DNA of 53,165 nt from Peptococcaceae bacterium UBA6116 (GTDB taxonomy: Bacteria; Bacillota; Desulfitobacteriia; Desulfitobacteriales; Syntrophobotulaceae), in the NCBI GenBank assembly GCA_002423425.1, contig DIWC01000011.1:41396-94560 (forward strand), read 5' to 3'. Under the pieces are notes generated by a model, which was given only the letters and a program-made list of their open reading frames with translations, did no database searches and was not told the DNA's origin. The position numbers were made by a program, and so were the translations under genes. Positions 42,914-50,816 of the stretch are shown here, in pieces (position 1 is the stretch's first letter; each line of letters begins with the position of its first letter).

Positions 42914-43681
42914 TTATTTCGTTGTCTTAAATAGCCTCATTGAGTTTTCAGTGGCTAGTGTTAAAGCTTTCTCAAGAGGGATAGCCTTTAGTTCTGCTAT
43001 TTTATTGATTACTTCCTTGACATATGAAGGCTCGTTGCGTTTACCTCGATAAGGTTCAGGCGTAAGATATGGGCAGTCTGTTTCTACTACGAATCTATTC
43101 TCAGGAACATTGGCCGCAACTTCCAGAGTATGCCGGGCATTCTTAAAGGTAAGCGGTCCGGAAAAAGACAAATAAAACCCTATTGCCAGCAGCTCTTTAG
43201 CCATCTCCCACGAACCTGAGTAAGAATGAAAGACTCCCCCGGCTTGAGGCGGATGTTTCTTGACTATCTGAAGAATATCTCCATGAGCATCCCTGTCATG
43301 AATAACAACTGGCAGGCCCATTTCATCCGCAAGCTCTAACTGGTGGATAAATACTTGGCGCTGAACGTCCCTGGGTGAAAAATCCCGGTAGTAGTCTAGC
43401 CCTATCTCTCCCCAAGCTACTACTTTAGGGTTTTGTGCTAACTGACTCAGAAGTTCCCAAGTTTCATTGCTGCAATCCTTGGCGTCATGAGGGTGTATCC
43501 CTACAGTCGCATAGATATTAGAATACCGGGCAGCAAGACTAACGGCCTGCCTACAGGAAGACTCTGATGTGCCGACATTGACAATCGTCGTTATCCCAGC
43601 CTCTTTGGCTCTTTGGATAACGGCATCCCTATCAGAATTAAACTGGCTGTCATCGAGATGTGCATGCGTGTCCCAAATCAT
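42914..43681 (-). CDS. tatD: TatD-family metal-dependent hydrolase
   Basis: Metal-dependent deoxyribonuclease-like protein. 255 residues with the N-terminal metal ligands DTHAHLDDSQF, VGIHPHDAKD near 64, WGEIGLDYYRDFSPRDVQRQ near 93, VIHDRDAHGDIL near 128 and FVVETDCPYLTPEPYRG near 205. Overlaps the end of metG by 4 bp, so coupled to it as in Bacillus (yabD). Confidence 0.94.
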   Translation of the reverse strand: MIWDTHAHLDDSQFNSDRDAVIQRAKEAGITTIVNVGTSESSCRQAVSLAARYSNIYATVGIHPHDAKDCSNETWELLSQLAQNPKVVAWGEIGLDYYRDFSPRDVQRQVFIHQLELADEMGLPVVIHDRDAHGDILQIVKKHPPQAGGVFHSYSGSWEMAKELLAIGFYLSFSGPLTFKNARHTLEVAANVPENRFVVETDCPYLTPEPYRGKRNEPSYVKEVINKIAELKAIPLEKALTLATENSMRLFKTTK

Positions 43682-45582
43682 TTGACTTGTGCTCCTGATG
43701 GTATTTCTTTGGATAGGGCGAGAACTTCGAGCAATTCCCCTTGGGATGCAGCCAGTATCATTCCTTGGGATACTATTCCCCGGAGTTTAGCGGGTTTCAG
43801 ATTAGCCACAAGAATAACCTTTTTGCCAACCAATTCCTCGGGAGCATAATGTTTAGCTATTCCCGAGACAATGGTACGAATTTCCTGACCCATTTCTACT
43901 TCCATTTTTAGAAGTTTATCGGCCTTTTCTACCTTTTCCGCTTTGAGAACTTTTACTACTCTTAGATCGAGCTTAGCAAATTCTTCTATGGAGATCTCTT
44001 CCTTTAATGTAACTCCAATTTGCTCCGCCTGAGGTTCATTTTGGGACGGAGTTTGATTTAAGTCTATTCTGGGAAAAATAGGCTCTCCCTTTTGGATAAC
44101 TGTACCTGGTTTTATTACATTCCATTTGTCAGCCTGCTCCCAATTACTGAAGAAATCTTCTCCCCCGAGCAAAAGTTTAATTTTCTCAGGAACTCCCGGC
44201 ATAAATGGAGCACAAAGAATCCCCAATATTCTAATACTTTCAACAAAAGTATAAAGTACTGTATTAAGCCTTTCCTTATTGGACGGGTCTTTAGCTAAAT
44301 GCCAGGGAGCAGTTTCATCGACATATTTATTGCAGCGGCTGACAAATTGCCAGACAGATTCCAAGGCAGCAGCCGGATCACAAGCAAGCATCTTCTCTTC
44401 GGTATTAATTTTTACACTGGTGCTGAGAGCCTTAAGCTCCTTTTCCAATTTGGTATCCGATCCCGGACATGGTATTTTGCTGTTATTATATTTAACAACC
44501 ATGGCTAGTGTCCTTGATACGAAATTACCAAGGTCGTTAGCCAGATCACTGTTTAACCTTTCTACTAGATCATCTTCGGAATAATAGCCATCCGATCCGC
44601 ATTGCATTTCCTTTAAGAGAAAGTACCGAATAGGATCAGGCCCATATCTGTGGATTAATTCAAAAGAATCCTGAACATTCCCATGGGATTTGGAAATTTT
44701 CCCGCCTTCCCGGGATAAGTACCAACCGTGTCCAAAAACCTTCTTGGGCAGAGGGACATCTAAGGCCATAAGGATTATCGGCCAGATAACAGAATGAAAA
44801 CGCACAATATCTTTACCCATCAAATGCACTTCAGCCGGCCAGTATTTTTTATAGTTCTCACCATCCGGATACCCTAAAGCTGAGATATAATTGATCAAGG
44901 CGTCCAGCCAAACGTAGACGACATGCTTCGGATCAAAAGGTACTTTTATTCCCCATTTAAAAGTAGTCCGGGAAACGCAAAGATCTTCAAGTCCTCCCTC
45001 AATAAATTTAATCATCTCATTTCGCCTTGAAACAGGTTGGATAAAATCAGGTTTTTCCATAATATGTTGAAGAAGCCTGCTCTGATACTTGGACATCCTG
45101 AAGAAATAGCTTTCTTCCTTTAGTAATTCCACATCCCGTCCACAATCCGGATTAGGACATTTTCCCTCTACGAGTTTGTTCTCCGTCCAAAACGTTTCAC
45201 AAGGAGTACAGTACCATCCCTCGTATTCGGATTTATAAATATCCCCCTGTTCAAAAAGGCGGTTAAAAATAGCTTGTACCACTTGAGCATGGCGTTCTTC
45301 TGTAGTTCGGATGAAATCATCATTAGAAATGTTCAATAACTTCCAAAGCTCTCTAAATTTTTCTACTATGCCGTCTACATAAGTATGAGGATCCATCTTA
45401 TAACTTTCCGCGGTTCTAATTATTTTCTGAGCATTTTCGTCTGTTCCGGTAAGGAAAAAAACATCGTCCCCTTTCATTCTCCGCAGGCGGGCCATGGCAT
45501 CGGCAGCAATGGTGGTATATGCAGTCCCAATATGTGGACTGGCATTAGGATAATAGATCGGGGTAGTGATATAATATTTCAT
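43678..45582 (-). CDS. metG: methionyl-tRNA synthetase
   Basis: Charges tRNA-Met. Class I motifs: PIYYPNASPHIGTAYTT (HIGH variant HIGT), KISKSHGN (KMSKS variant), and a zinc-knuckle with CTPCETFW and CPNPDCG. The C-terminal tRNA-binding domain (about 530-634, EFAKLDLRVVKVLKAEKVEK, VLVANLKPAKLRG-like) is fused, as in many Firmicutes. The longest frame starts at 45624; the ATG at 45580-45582 lies 9 nt after AAAGGAG and begins MKYYITTPIYY, so I use it (634 residues). Confidence 0.96.
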   Translation of the reverse strand: MKYYITTPIYYPNASPHIGTAYTTIAADAMARLRRMKGDDVFFLTGTDENAQKIIRTAESYKMDPHTYVDGIVEKFRELWKLLNISNDDFIRTTEERHAQVVQAIFNRLFEQGDIYKSEYEGWYCTPCETFWTENKLVEGKCPNPDCGRDVELLKEESYFFRMSKYQSRLLQHIMEKPDFIQPVSRRNEMIKFIEGGLEDLCVSRTTFKWGIKVPFDPKHVVYVWLDALINYISALGYPDGENYKKYWPAEVHLMGKDIVRFHSVIWPIILMALDVPLPKKVFGHGWYLSREGGKISKSHGNVQDSFELIHRYGPDPIRYFLLKEMQCGSDGYYSEDDLVERLNSDLANDLGNFVSRTLAMVVKYNNSKIPCPGSDTKLEKELKALSTSVKINTEEKMLACDPAAALESVWQFVSRCNKYVDETAPWHLAKDPSNKERLNTVLYTFVESIRILGILCAPFMPGVPEKIKLLLGGEDFFSNWEQADKWNVIKPGTVIQKGEPIFPRIDLNQTPSQNEPQAEQIGVTLKEEISIEEFAKLDLRVVKVLKAEKVEKADKLLKMEVEMGQEIRTIVSGIAKHYAPEELVGKKVILVANLKPAKLRGIVSQGMILAASQGELLEVLALSKEIPSGAQVK

Positions 45583-45693
45583 AAGGCACAACTCCTTTAT
45601 TTCATTCAACTTAATATACCTCATTTACTATAGGAAAAAGCAGGGATTATTGTCAAGTTTTTGGACAATTAAATTTTCAATACTTATATCCTA

Positions 45694-45722
45694 TTGACTT
45701 TTTAAGGGATGATTGGTAATAT
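45694..45722 (+). promoter_or_regulatory. sigma-A promoter of abrB
   Basis: TTGACT (45694-45699), 17-bp spacer, TAATAT (45717-45722), about 46 bp before the TTG start. The metG upstream region shares this 185-bp divergent spacer. Confidence 0.65.
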
Positions 45723-45767
45723 AAGGGTGTTATGTGTCGAATTTTGTTGCAGAAAGGGGTTTTTGGC

Positions 45768-46037
45768 TTGAAATCCACAGGGATTGTACGAAAGGTTGAC
45801 GAATTGGGCCGTGTTGTATTACCTATTGAGCTTCGCAGAACCCTAGGTATTGATGAAAAAGACGCACTGGAGATATATGTAGATGAGGACAAAATTATCC
45901 TTAAAAAATATGAACCAGCCTGTGTCTTTTGTGGAAATGCTTCTAATGTTCAAGTATTTCGCGGGAAAAATGTATGTCGTGAGTGTGCTTCAGCAATGGG
46001 AGAAGTTGCCGCAACTTCCGAGAGCAAAGTAAGCTAA
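45768..46037 (+). CDS. abrB: AbrB-family transition-state regulator with C-terminal CxxC pairs
   Basis: AbrB represses post-exponential genes until Spo0A rises. Residues 1-50 are the swapped-hairpin DNA-binding domain (KSTGIVRKVDELGRVVLPIE, LRRTLGIDEKDALEIYVDE). Unlike B. subtilis AbrB, the C-terminal half has C52-x2-C55 and C70-x2-C73, a likely zinc or redox site. The longest frame starts at 45732; the TTG at 45768 lies 8 nt after AAAGGGG and gives an 89-residue product. Divergent from metG, conserved position. Confidence 0.9.
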   Translation: MKSTGIVRKVDELGRVVLPIELRRTLGIDEKDALEIYVDEDKIILKKYEPACVFCGNASNVQVFRGKNVCRECASAMGEVAATSESKVS

Positions 46038-46064
46038 ATTCAAATCACCAGTAATATCTTTATT

Positions 46065-46096
46065 TAAAGAAGGTAACTTGTTACCCTCTTTTTTTA
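46065..46096 (+). terminator. terminator after abrB, probably bidirectional
   Basis: Hairpin with core GGTAAC/GTTACC (46071-46076 and 46079-46084) and outer A/T pairs, followed on the plus strand by a long T run. The minus strand also has A-rich and T-rich flanks, so it may also end the rsmI transcript. Confidence 0.78.
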
Positions 46097-46114
46097 TTAA
46101 GGAGAACTATCATA

Positions 46115-46957
46115 TTATTCATTATCTTCCTGATTTAGCCTGGCTTTATATACTTCTCTTTTTGTTACGCCGTATTTCTTAGCGGCAATTTTCATTGCAT
46201 CCTTACAAGCCATCCCTTTCAGTTCTAGTTGTTTTATTTCCTTAAGCCAATCAGCAGGTTCACTCTGCTCAATCTTTTGTTCCAATGGCGCTAAAAGTAA
46301 ACAACATTCCCCCTTAGGCGGGATGGCCTGAAATTTTTCCAGGAGCTCACTAACTAAACCTTTATGCACAGTCTGATACAATTTTGTTAGTTCTCTAGCC
46401 ACAGCAGTATCCCTGTCCCCAAGAATCTCTAAAATATCTTCAAGCGTCCGGGTTACTCTATGCGGGGCCTCATAAATAATAACCGTTGAGGAAAATTCAC
46501 TTATTGTCTTGAGGACTCTTTTACGTTCATTTTTGTTGGTTGGCAGAAATCCAAGATAGAGAAAACTGTCCGTTGGCATTCCGGACAGAACAAGGGCTGT
46601 GATGGCCGCATTCGGGCCTGGTAAAACATCAACCTTAATTTTCTCTTGCATACACCGTCTGATTAAAATTTGTCCTGGATCTGATATTCCAGGCATTCCG
46701 GCATCGGAGATAAGAGCCACTTTCTCACCATTTTTAAGTCTTGCGATAATCTCATTTGTTCTCTGCTTTTCATTATGTTGATGATAACTGATTAAAGGCG
46801 TTTTGATACTGTAATGTCCTAATAGTTTTCTTGAATGCCGGGTATCCTCCGCAGCGATAAGATCAACATCCTTTAGCGTTTCCAAAACCCGTAAGGTAAT
46901 ATCGCCTAAGTTTCCTATAGGGGTAGCACACACATATAAAGTTCCTTCCTCGAGCAT
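46115..46957 (-). CDS. rsmI: 16S rRNA (cytidine-2'-O)-methyltransferase RsmI
   Basis: Methylates C1402 of 16S rRNA at the ribose. Tetrapyrrole-methylase fold with GTLYVCATPIGNLGDITLR at the N-terminus, DVDLIAAEDTRHSRKLL, the glycine loop ALISDAGMPGISDPGQ near 80, and a C-terminal helix-turn-helix-like tail. The ATG at 46955-46957 is 5 nt after GGAGGG and begins MLEEGTLY; the longer frame would start inside that site. 280 residues. Confidence 0.94.
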   Translation of the reverse strand: MLEEGTLYVCATPIGNLGDITLRVLETLKDVDLIAAEDTRHSRKLLGHYSIKTPLISYHQHNEKQRTNEIIARLKNGEKVALISDAGMPGISDPGQILIRRCMQEKIKVDVLPGPNAAITALVLSGMPTDSFLYLGFLPTNKNERKRVLKTISEFSSTVIIYEAPHRVTRTLEDILEILGDRDTAVARELTKLYQTVHKGLVSELLEKFQAIPPKGECCLLLAPLEQKIEQSEPADWLKEIKQLELKGMACKDAMKIAAKKYGVTKREVYKARLNQEDNE

Positions 46958-46970
46958 AACACCCTCCAAG

Positions 46971-47279
46971 TCAGTCTTTCCTCAAGAAGGCATTACAGAA
47001 AATACAGCTTCCCTCCATGGGCTCGCCAAAGTAAATATGGCAGACATGAAACCCTTGACTATAAAGCTTTTCTAGATTTTCATGTGCTTCTTTTTGGATT
47101 TTGGACGCATTTTGCTGAACCCTGGCCGTATCCGCTTCCGAAACTGCGCAGAGTTGTCTTTTGAGTTTAATATTCTCCTCTTCCAAATATTCCACGTATT
47201 GTTTAAGGCTTTTGACTTCGTTTAAAAGCTTCCCAAGGTTCTCTTCAACCTCAGTAATGGCTTGATTTAGCTGACCCAC
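46971..47279 (-). CDS. yabA: replication initiation control protein YabA
   Basis: YabA binds DnaA and DnaN to restrain initiation. 102 residues: an N-terminal coiled coil (about 5-62, LNQAITEVEENLGKLLNEVK) and a C-terminal zinc domain with the conserved FHVCHIYFGEP and CIFCNAFL. 2 bp after ricT, 13 bp before rsmI, within the holB-ricT-yabA-rsmI operon. Confidence 0.93.
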   Translation of the reverse strand: MGQLNQAITEVEENLGKLLNEVKSLKQYVEYLEEENIKLKRQLCAVSEADTARVQQNASKIQKEAHENLEKLYSQGFHVCHIYFGEPMEGSCIFCNAFLRKD

Positions 47280-47281
47280 CT

Positions 47282-48025
47282 TTACTCCTCCGCTTCAAGT
47301 CTGCGTAATTCTTCCTTACTTTCTTCATCATAAACTTCGGTATAGACCGGTTTTGGAGTTTCCGTCTGGTTTTGACAATCCTTACACTCGTAACAGCCAT
47401 TCTCATACTTCAGACAACACATTAAACGACCGCAAATACCCGATATTTTTGCAGGATTGAGAGAAAGATTCTGGTCTTTAGCCATTCGAATCGATACCGG
47501 TTCAAAATCTCCTAAAAAAGATGCACAACAAAGTTCCCTGCCGCAGGCTCCTAATCCACCGAGCATCTTAGCCTCATCCCTTACTCCAATTTGACGCAGC
47601 TCGATGCGGGTACGGAAAACTGCTGCTAAATCCTTGACTAATTCTCTGAAATCCACGCGCCCCTCGGCGGTAAAGGAAAAAATAATCTTATTGCCATCGA
47701 ATGTATATTCAACGTCAATCAGCTTCATAGGAAGTTTATGAGCCGTGATCTTACTAAGACAAATCTTAAAAGCTTCCTTCTCCTTATTTTCGTTATTGGA
47801 AAATGATTCTTCGTCCTCGGGCGTTGCCTTGCGCAGCACTTCCTTCAAAGGCGAAACAACATCTTGCGAGGGAATCTCCCGTAAAGGAAGAGCCACCTTA
47901 CCGAATTCCATGCCCCGGGCAGTTTCTACTATGACATTGTCATTAGCTTTTAAATCCAGACCCCCGGGAAGGAAAAAATATATTTTACCAGCTTTTTTAA
48001 ATCTTATTCCAACTACTTTAGCCAA
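47282..48025 (-). CDS. ricT: PSP1-domain protein RicT (YaaT)
   Basis: RicT with RicA and RicF forms an Fe-S complex that tunes RNase Y processing and sporulation/competence decisions. The PSP1 core and the cysteine-rich tail are typical (CGRELCCASFLGDFEPVSIR, GICGRLMCCLKYENGCYECK). The longest frame starts at 48040, but a TTG at 48023-48025 lies 8 nt after GGGGG and gives MAKVVGIRFKKAGKIYFF, matching the B. subtilis start. It overlaps the holB stop. Confidence 0.92.
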   Translation of the reverse strand: MAKVVGIRFKKAGKIYFFLPGGLDLKANDNVIVETARGMEFGKVALPLREIPSQDVVSPLKEVLRKATPEDEESFSNNENKEKEAFKICLSKITAHKLPMKLIDVEYTFDGNKIIFSFTAEGRVDFRELVKDLAAVFRTRIELRQIGVRDEAKMLGGLGACGRELCCASFLGDFEPVSIRMAKDQNLSLNPAKISGICGRLMCCLKYENGCYECKDCQNQTETPKPVYTEVYDEESKEELRRLEAEE

Positions 48026-48866
48026 TTCCGTTTCCCCCAAAACTTATATGTTTAAGTACCAGCACTTCTAAGGCCAGCCTATGATTCACCTGTTTACTTA
48101 TAATTTCTATTGTATTGCCTATCTCTTTGAGAAACCGTGGTGATAATTTCCCTTTTGCTACCATTTCCTTCATTGTTACGGCAAGACTCTGCAAAAAAAG
48201 CAAACAATCATCTCTTTCCAAAGGCAAAAATAGTTCTAATGTTTTTAAAAAATCGCCGGATTCAACTATATCCATATACTTTTTAATTAATTCTTTAACC
48301 TTCTCAATGCCGTATTCCTCAATCCTGCGGGCTAAATCGGGGTCTGTTCCCCCTAAGCGAAAAGCCTCTACTTCATCCCTCCATGCTGCTTCGTCCGGTG
48401 AAGGGAAAAAAACTGCCTGAGCCCGGCTCTGTAATGTCGGGATAACCCCTTCCGCATTTCCTGAACTTAAGATGATTACAGTATTATCAGGAGGTTCCTC
48501 GGCAATTTTTAAAAGCGCATTGGCAGCCGGCAAAGTGAGCCTATGCGCTTCGTCAATCAGACAAATCCGATATTTTCCTTCACTAATCTTGCGGTATATT
48601 TCCCTTTGCAGAGATAATACCTGTTCTATTCCGATATTTGTTTTAAGGGGTTTAACAATATGGATATCCGGATGGTTTCCTGACTGGATTTTTTTGCAGG
48701 CCGGACATTCCCCACATGGTCTGTTTTCCTTAATACAGTTTAACACGAGAGCAAGTTCTCGAACAGCCCCGAGTCTTTCCTTGGCACCGCTCCCGTGAAA
48801 AAGCAAAAGGTGCGCCGGCTTGTATTCAACTGCTGATTTTCTTACTAAGTCAAAGTTTAAGCTCAT
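48018..48866 (-). CDS. holB: DNA polymerase III delta' subunit
   Basis: Clamp-loader stator subunit. 282 residues: LLLFHGSGAKERLGAVRELA at the Walker A position lacks the GKT residues, normal for delta'. A zinc module CGECPACKKIQSG, the DEAH-like LIDEAHRLTLPAANALLKIA and SGNAEGVIPTLQSRAQ (sensor 1, SRC-like) follow. The tmk and darA genes usually upstream are missing; a decarboxylase gene ends 8 bp before. Confidence 0.93.
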   Translation of the reverse strand: MSLNFDLVRKSAVEYKPAHLLLFHGSGAKERLGAVRELALVLNCIKENRPCGECPACKKIQSGNHPDIHIVKPLKTNIGIEQVLSLQREIYRKISEGKYRICLIDEAHRLTLPAANALLKIAEEPPDNTVIILSSGNAEGVIPTLQSRAQAVFFPSPDEAAWRDEVEAFRLGGTDPDLARRIEEYGIEKVKELIKKYMDIVESGDFLKTLELFLPLERDDCLLFLQSLAVTMKEMVAKGKLSPRFLKEIGNTIEIISKQVNHRLALEVLVLKHISFGGNGIG

Positions 48867-48874
48867 CTTTCCCC

Positions 48875-50320
48875 TTAAATATCAACAATTAATATCTCAC
48901 TTTGTCTAAATCCTTGCCAGCCTTGCCATCTATACCTCCCGGCCTGCTCTAAATAATGCAATACACACGGTGTAATCTCTTCTCCGGCTGCTATCAACGG
49001 AATGCCGGGAGGATAAATTGATATGGTCTCCCCGGCAATTCTCCCCAGACAGTCTTTAACTTTTATTGCCTTTTTAGCCGCTAACCATGCCTCTCGCGGG
49101 GTAAGCCTGACTGAAGGGAGGAACTTGGTCTTAGATAATTCCTTCCAAGAAAACTCATGTTCTTTTCTTATAACTGCTTTACCATAGCCTTGAGATGAAA
49201 GGCAACCGAATCGCTTGACAAGACTTTCTAAAGCCTCGCTTAAAATCCGAACGTCTTCCGGTTTGTTTCCTATTCCAAGTAGAAATAAAATATTATTTTC
49301 ATCCCATAATTCGGGTTCAATTTGAAAGGAAGATCTTAATATTTCCACAAAATCTGAACTGCTTATTTCCAACGTTGATATATTGACCAGAATCTTTGTC
49401 CAGTCAACGTCTTTAACTCCAAAATCACCAATGTCCTTTTTGGTCAATATGCGCAGGGATCCGGCGAGTTTTTTCTGCAGCAACATGACTTCTTCGTAAA
49501 GATCATCCCAACAATATTCATTCCAGTGACTTACCGCATTATCCAGAGACTCCATCAGCAGATAACTTGGACTGGAAGTTTGCAAAAGCTCCAAAGATTT
49601 TTGCAAAGCTATTTTATCAATTCTATTTCCCTGAACGTGTAGCATGGCGGCCTGCGTAAGGGCAGCCAGAGTCTTATGCGTACTATGGACAACAATATCT
49701 GCCCCCTGATCTACCGCTCCTTTCGGAAAAAGATCACCCTTAAAATGAGAGCCATGTGCCTGGTCAACTAAAACCGGGACAGCGGGCATTATTTTATCAC
49801 GCCACTGAATTATAAAATCCAGGTCAATTGCCGTACCATAATAACTCGGATTTGTTAAATGGAAAGCACCAACCTGTTCTGAAATGTTACAGTATTCTTC
49901 TCTGTCTAGGCCTAAAGGCAGTCCAAAATCCGGATGAATAACCGATGCGATATATTCAGGTTCCAACCCTGAAAGAATCAGCGCCCCGATCACTGACCGG
50001 TGAGCCTTTCTTTCGATGCGGATTTTCTTTCCTTTTTGACCATTCATCAGTGTCATAAACATTGCGTGGTTGCCTGCAGTCGCACCATTTACGAGGAAGA
50101 ATGTCTCGCCCGCACCATAGATCCCGGCAGCTTTTCTCTGAGCCTCGGCAATCACGCCTTGCGGATTATGAAGCATATCGAGTCCCGGTAACTCTGTCAG
50201 ATCGTGATCCGGGAAAATAAGGGGAGATAAGATGTCGCTTCTTCCTTTATGACCAGGTGTATGGAAAGAATGCATCCCCTGCTCAGAATAACTTGCAAGT
50301 TTTCGCCTCAACGAACCCAC
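48875..50320 (-). CDS. Orn/Lys/Arg decarboxylase-family protein
   Basis: Fold-type I PLP enzyme, 481 residues, with the short Gram-positive form of the family: FHTPGHKGRSDILSPLIF at the N-terminus, LVNGATAGNHAMFMTLM near 80, LVDQAHGSHFKGDLFPKGA near 185 and the PLP lysine in HSTHKTLAALTQAAMLH near 215. The C-terminal part ISIYPPGIPLIAAGEEI is complete. Likely a lysine or arginine decarboxylase, but the substrate cannot be read. It leads the holB operon, as yaaO does in Bacillus. Confidence 0.92.
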   Translation of the reverse strand: MGSLRRKLASYSEQGMHSFHTPGHKGRSDILSPLIFPDHDLTELPGLDMLHNPQGVIAEAQRKAAGIYGAGETFFLVNGATAGNHAMFMTLMNGQKGKKIRIERKAHRSVIGALILSGLEPEYIASVIHPDFGLPLGLDREEYCNISEQVGAFHLTNPSYYGTAIDLDFIIQWRDKIMPAVPVLVDQAHGSHFKGDLFPKGAVDQGADIVVHSTHKTLAALTQAAMLHVQGNRIDKIALQKSLELLQTSSPSYLLMESLDNAVSHWNEYCWDDLYEEVMLLQKKLAGSLRILTKKDIGDFGVKDVDWTKILVNISTLEISSSDFVEILRSSFQIEPELWDENNILFLLGIGNKPEDVRILSEALESLVKRFGCLSSQGYGKAVIRKEHEFSWKELSKTKFLPSVRLTPREAWLAAKKAIKVKDCLGRIAGETISIYPPGIPLIAAGEEITPCVLHYLEQAGRYRWQGWQGFRQSEILIVDI

Positions 50321-50427
50321 TCTATCCCTCCAAGAAAAAGGGTATTTTATTTCATTTTAACATATTTTTAAGTAATTTCACATGCCCTCAATTTTTCTCA
50401 TCTTATGTCTGATCTTATCAAATATTT

Positions 50428-50613
50428 TTAACCATAAAGAAGTTTTTTTATGTTGCCAATATTACGATCATATTCAAAATCACCGATATCAGCATGGATT
50501 ATCCTTTGTTCACACGCCGAACATATAAATTTTTTGCCCAAACGAAACCCATCGTATAAGCCATAACGAGGGTTTGACCCGCATAGCTTACATTTAGGAA
50601 AAACATTATTCAT
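50428..50613 (-). CDS. csfB: sigma-G inhibitor Gin (CsfB)
   Basis: A 61-residue anti-sigma-G factor that stops premature sigma-G activity in the forespore. Two CxxC pairs, C8/C11 (CKLC) and C31/C34 (CSAC), form the zinc site. The C-terminal FEYDRNIGNIKKLLYG fits the family. AAGGA lies 8 nt before the ATG. Located before the decarboxylase gene as in Bacillus. Confidence 0.9.
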   Translation of the reverse strand: MNNVFPKCKLCGSNPRYGLYDGFRLGKKFICSACEQRIIHADIGDFEYDRNIGNIKKLLYG

Positions 50614-50658
50614 TTTTACAATCCTTCTTTCTTCCCGGAAATGTAATGCTCTATAATA

Positions 50659-50668
50659 TATTCTTCCC
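50659..50668 (-). promoter_or_regulatory. possible sigma-F-type -10 of csfB
   Basis: GGGAAGAATA on the minus strand fits the sigma-F -10 pattern GgnrAnAnTw, about 45 bp before the ATG. The -35 (GYWTA) is not convincing at the expected distance. csfB is sigma-F-dependent in B. subtilis. Confidence 0.3.
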
Positions 50669-50816
50669 CAAAGAAAGGGCTATTAGTATTTTTTACCGTT
50701 TTTCTTAACGTTTCTTATACTCGTCCCATTGACATATATGCAGTTTTGAATTCATAAATTTTAATAACTGTTTTCTGCAAAATATTCTCATTATCAACGG
50801 AAGGATAATTACTTTG

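Noticed and set aside
45583..45767. T-box leader before metG
   Set aside because: The space before metG is short, shared with abrB, and has no T-box sequence or specifier loop.
48018..48866. holB as a broken ATPase because the Walker A lacks GKT
   Set aside because: Delta' subunits normally lack a functional Walker A; the rest of the protein is intact.
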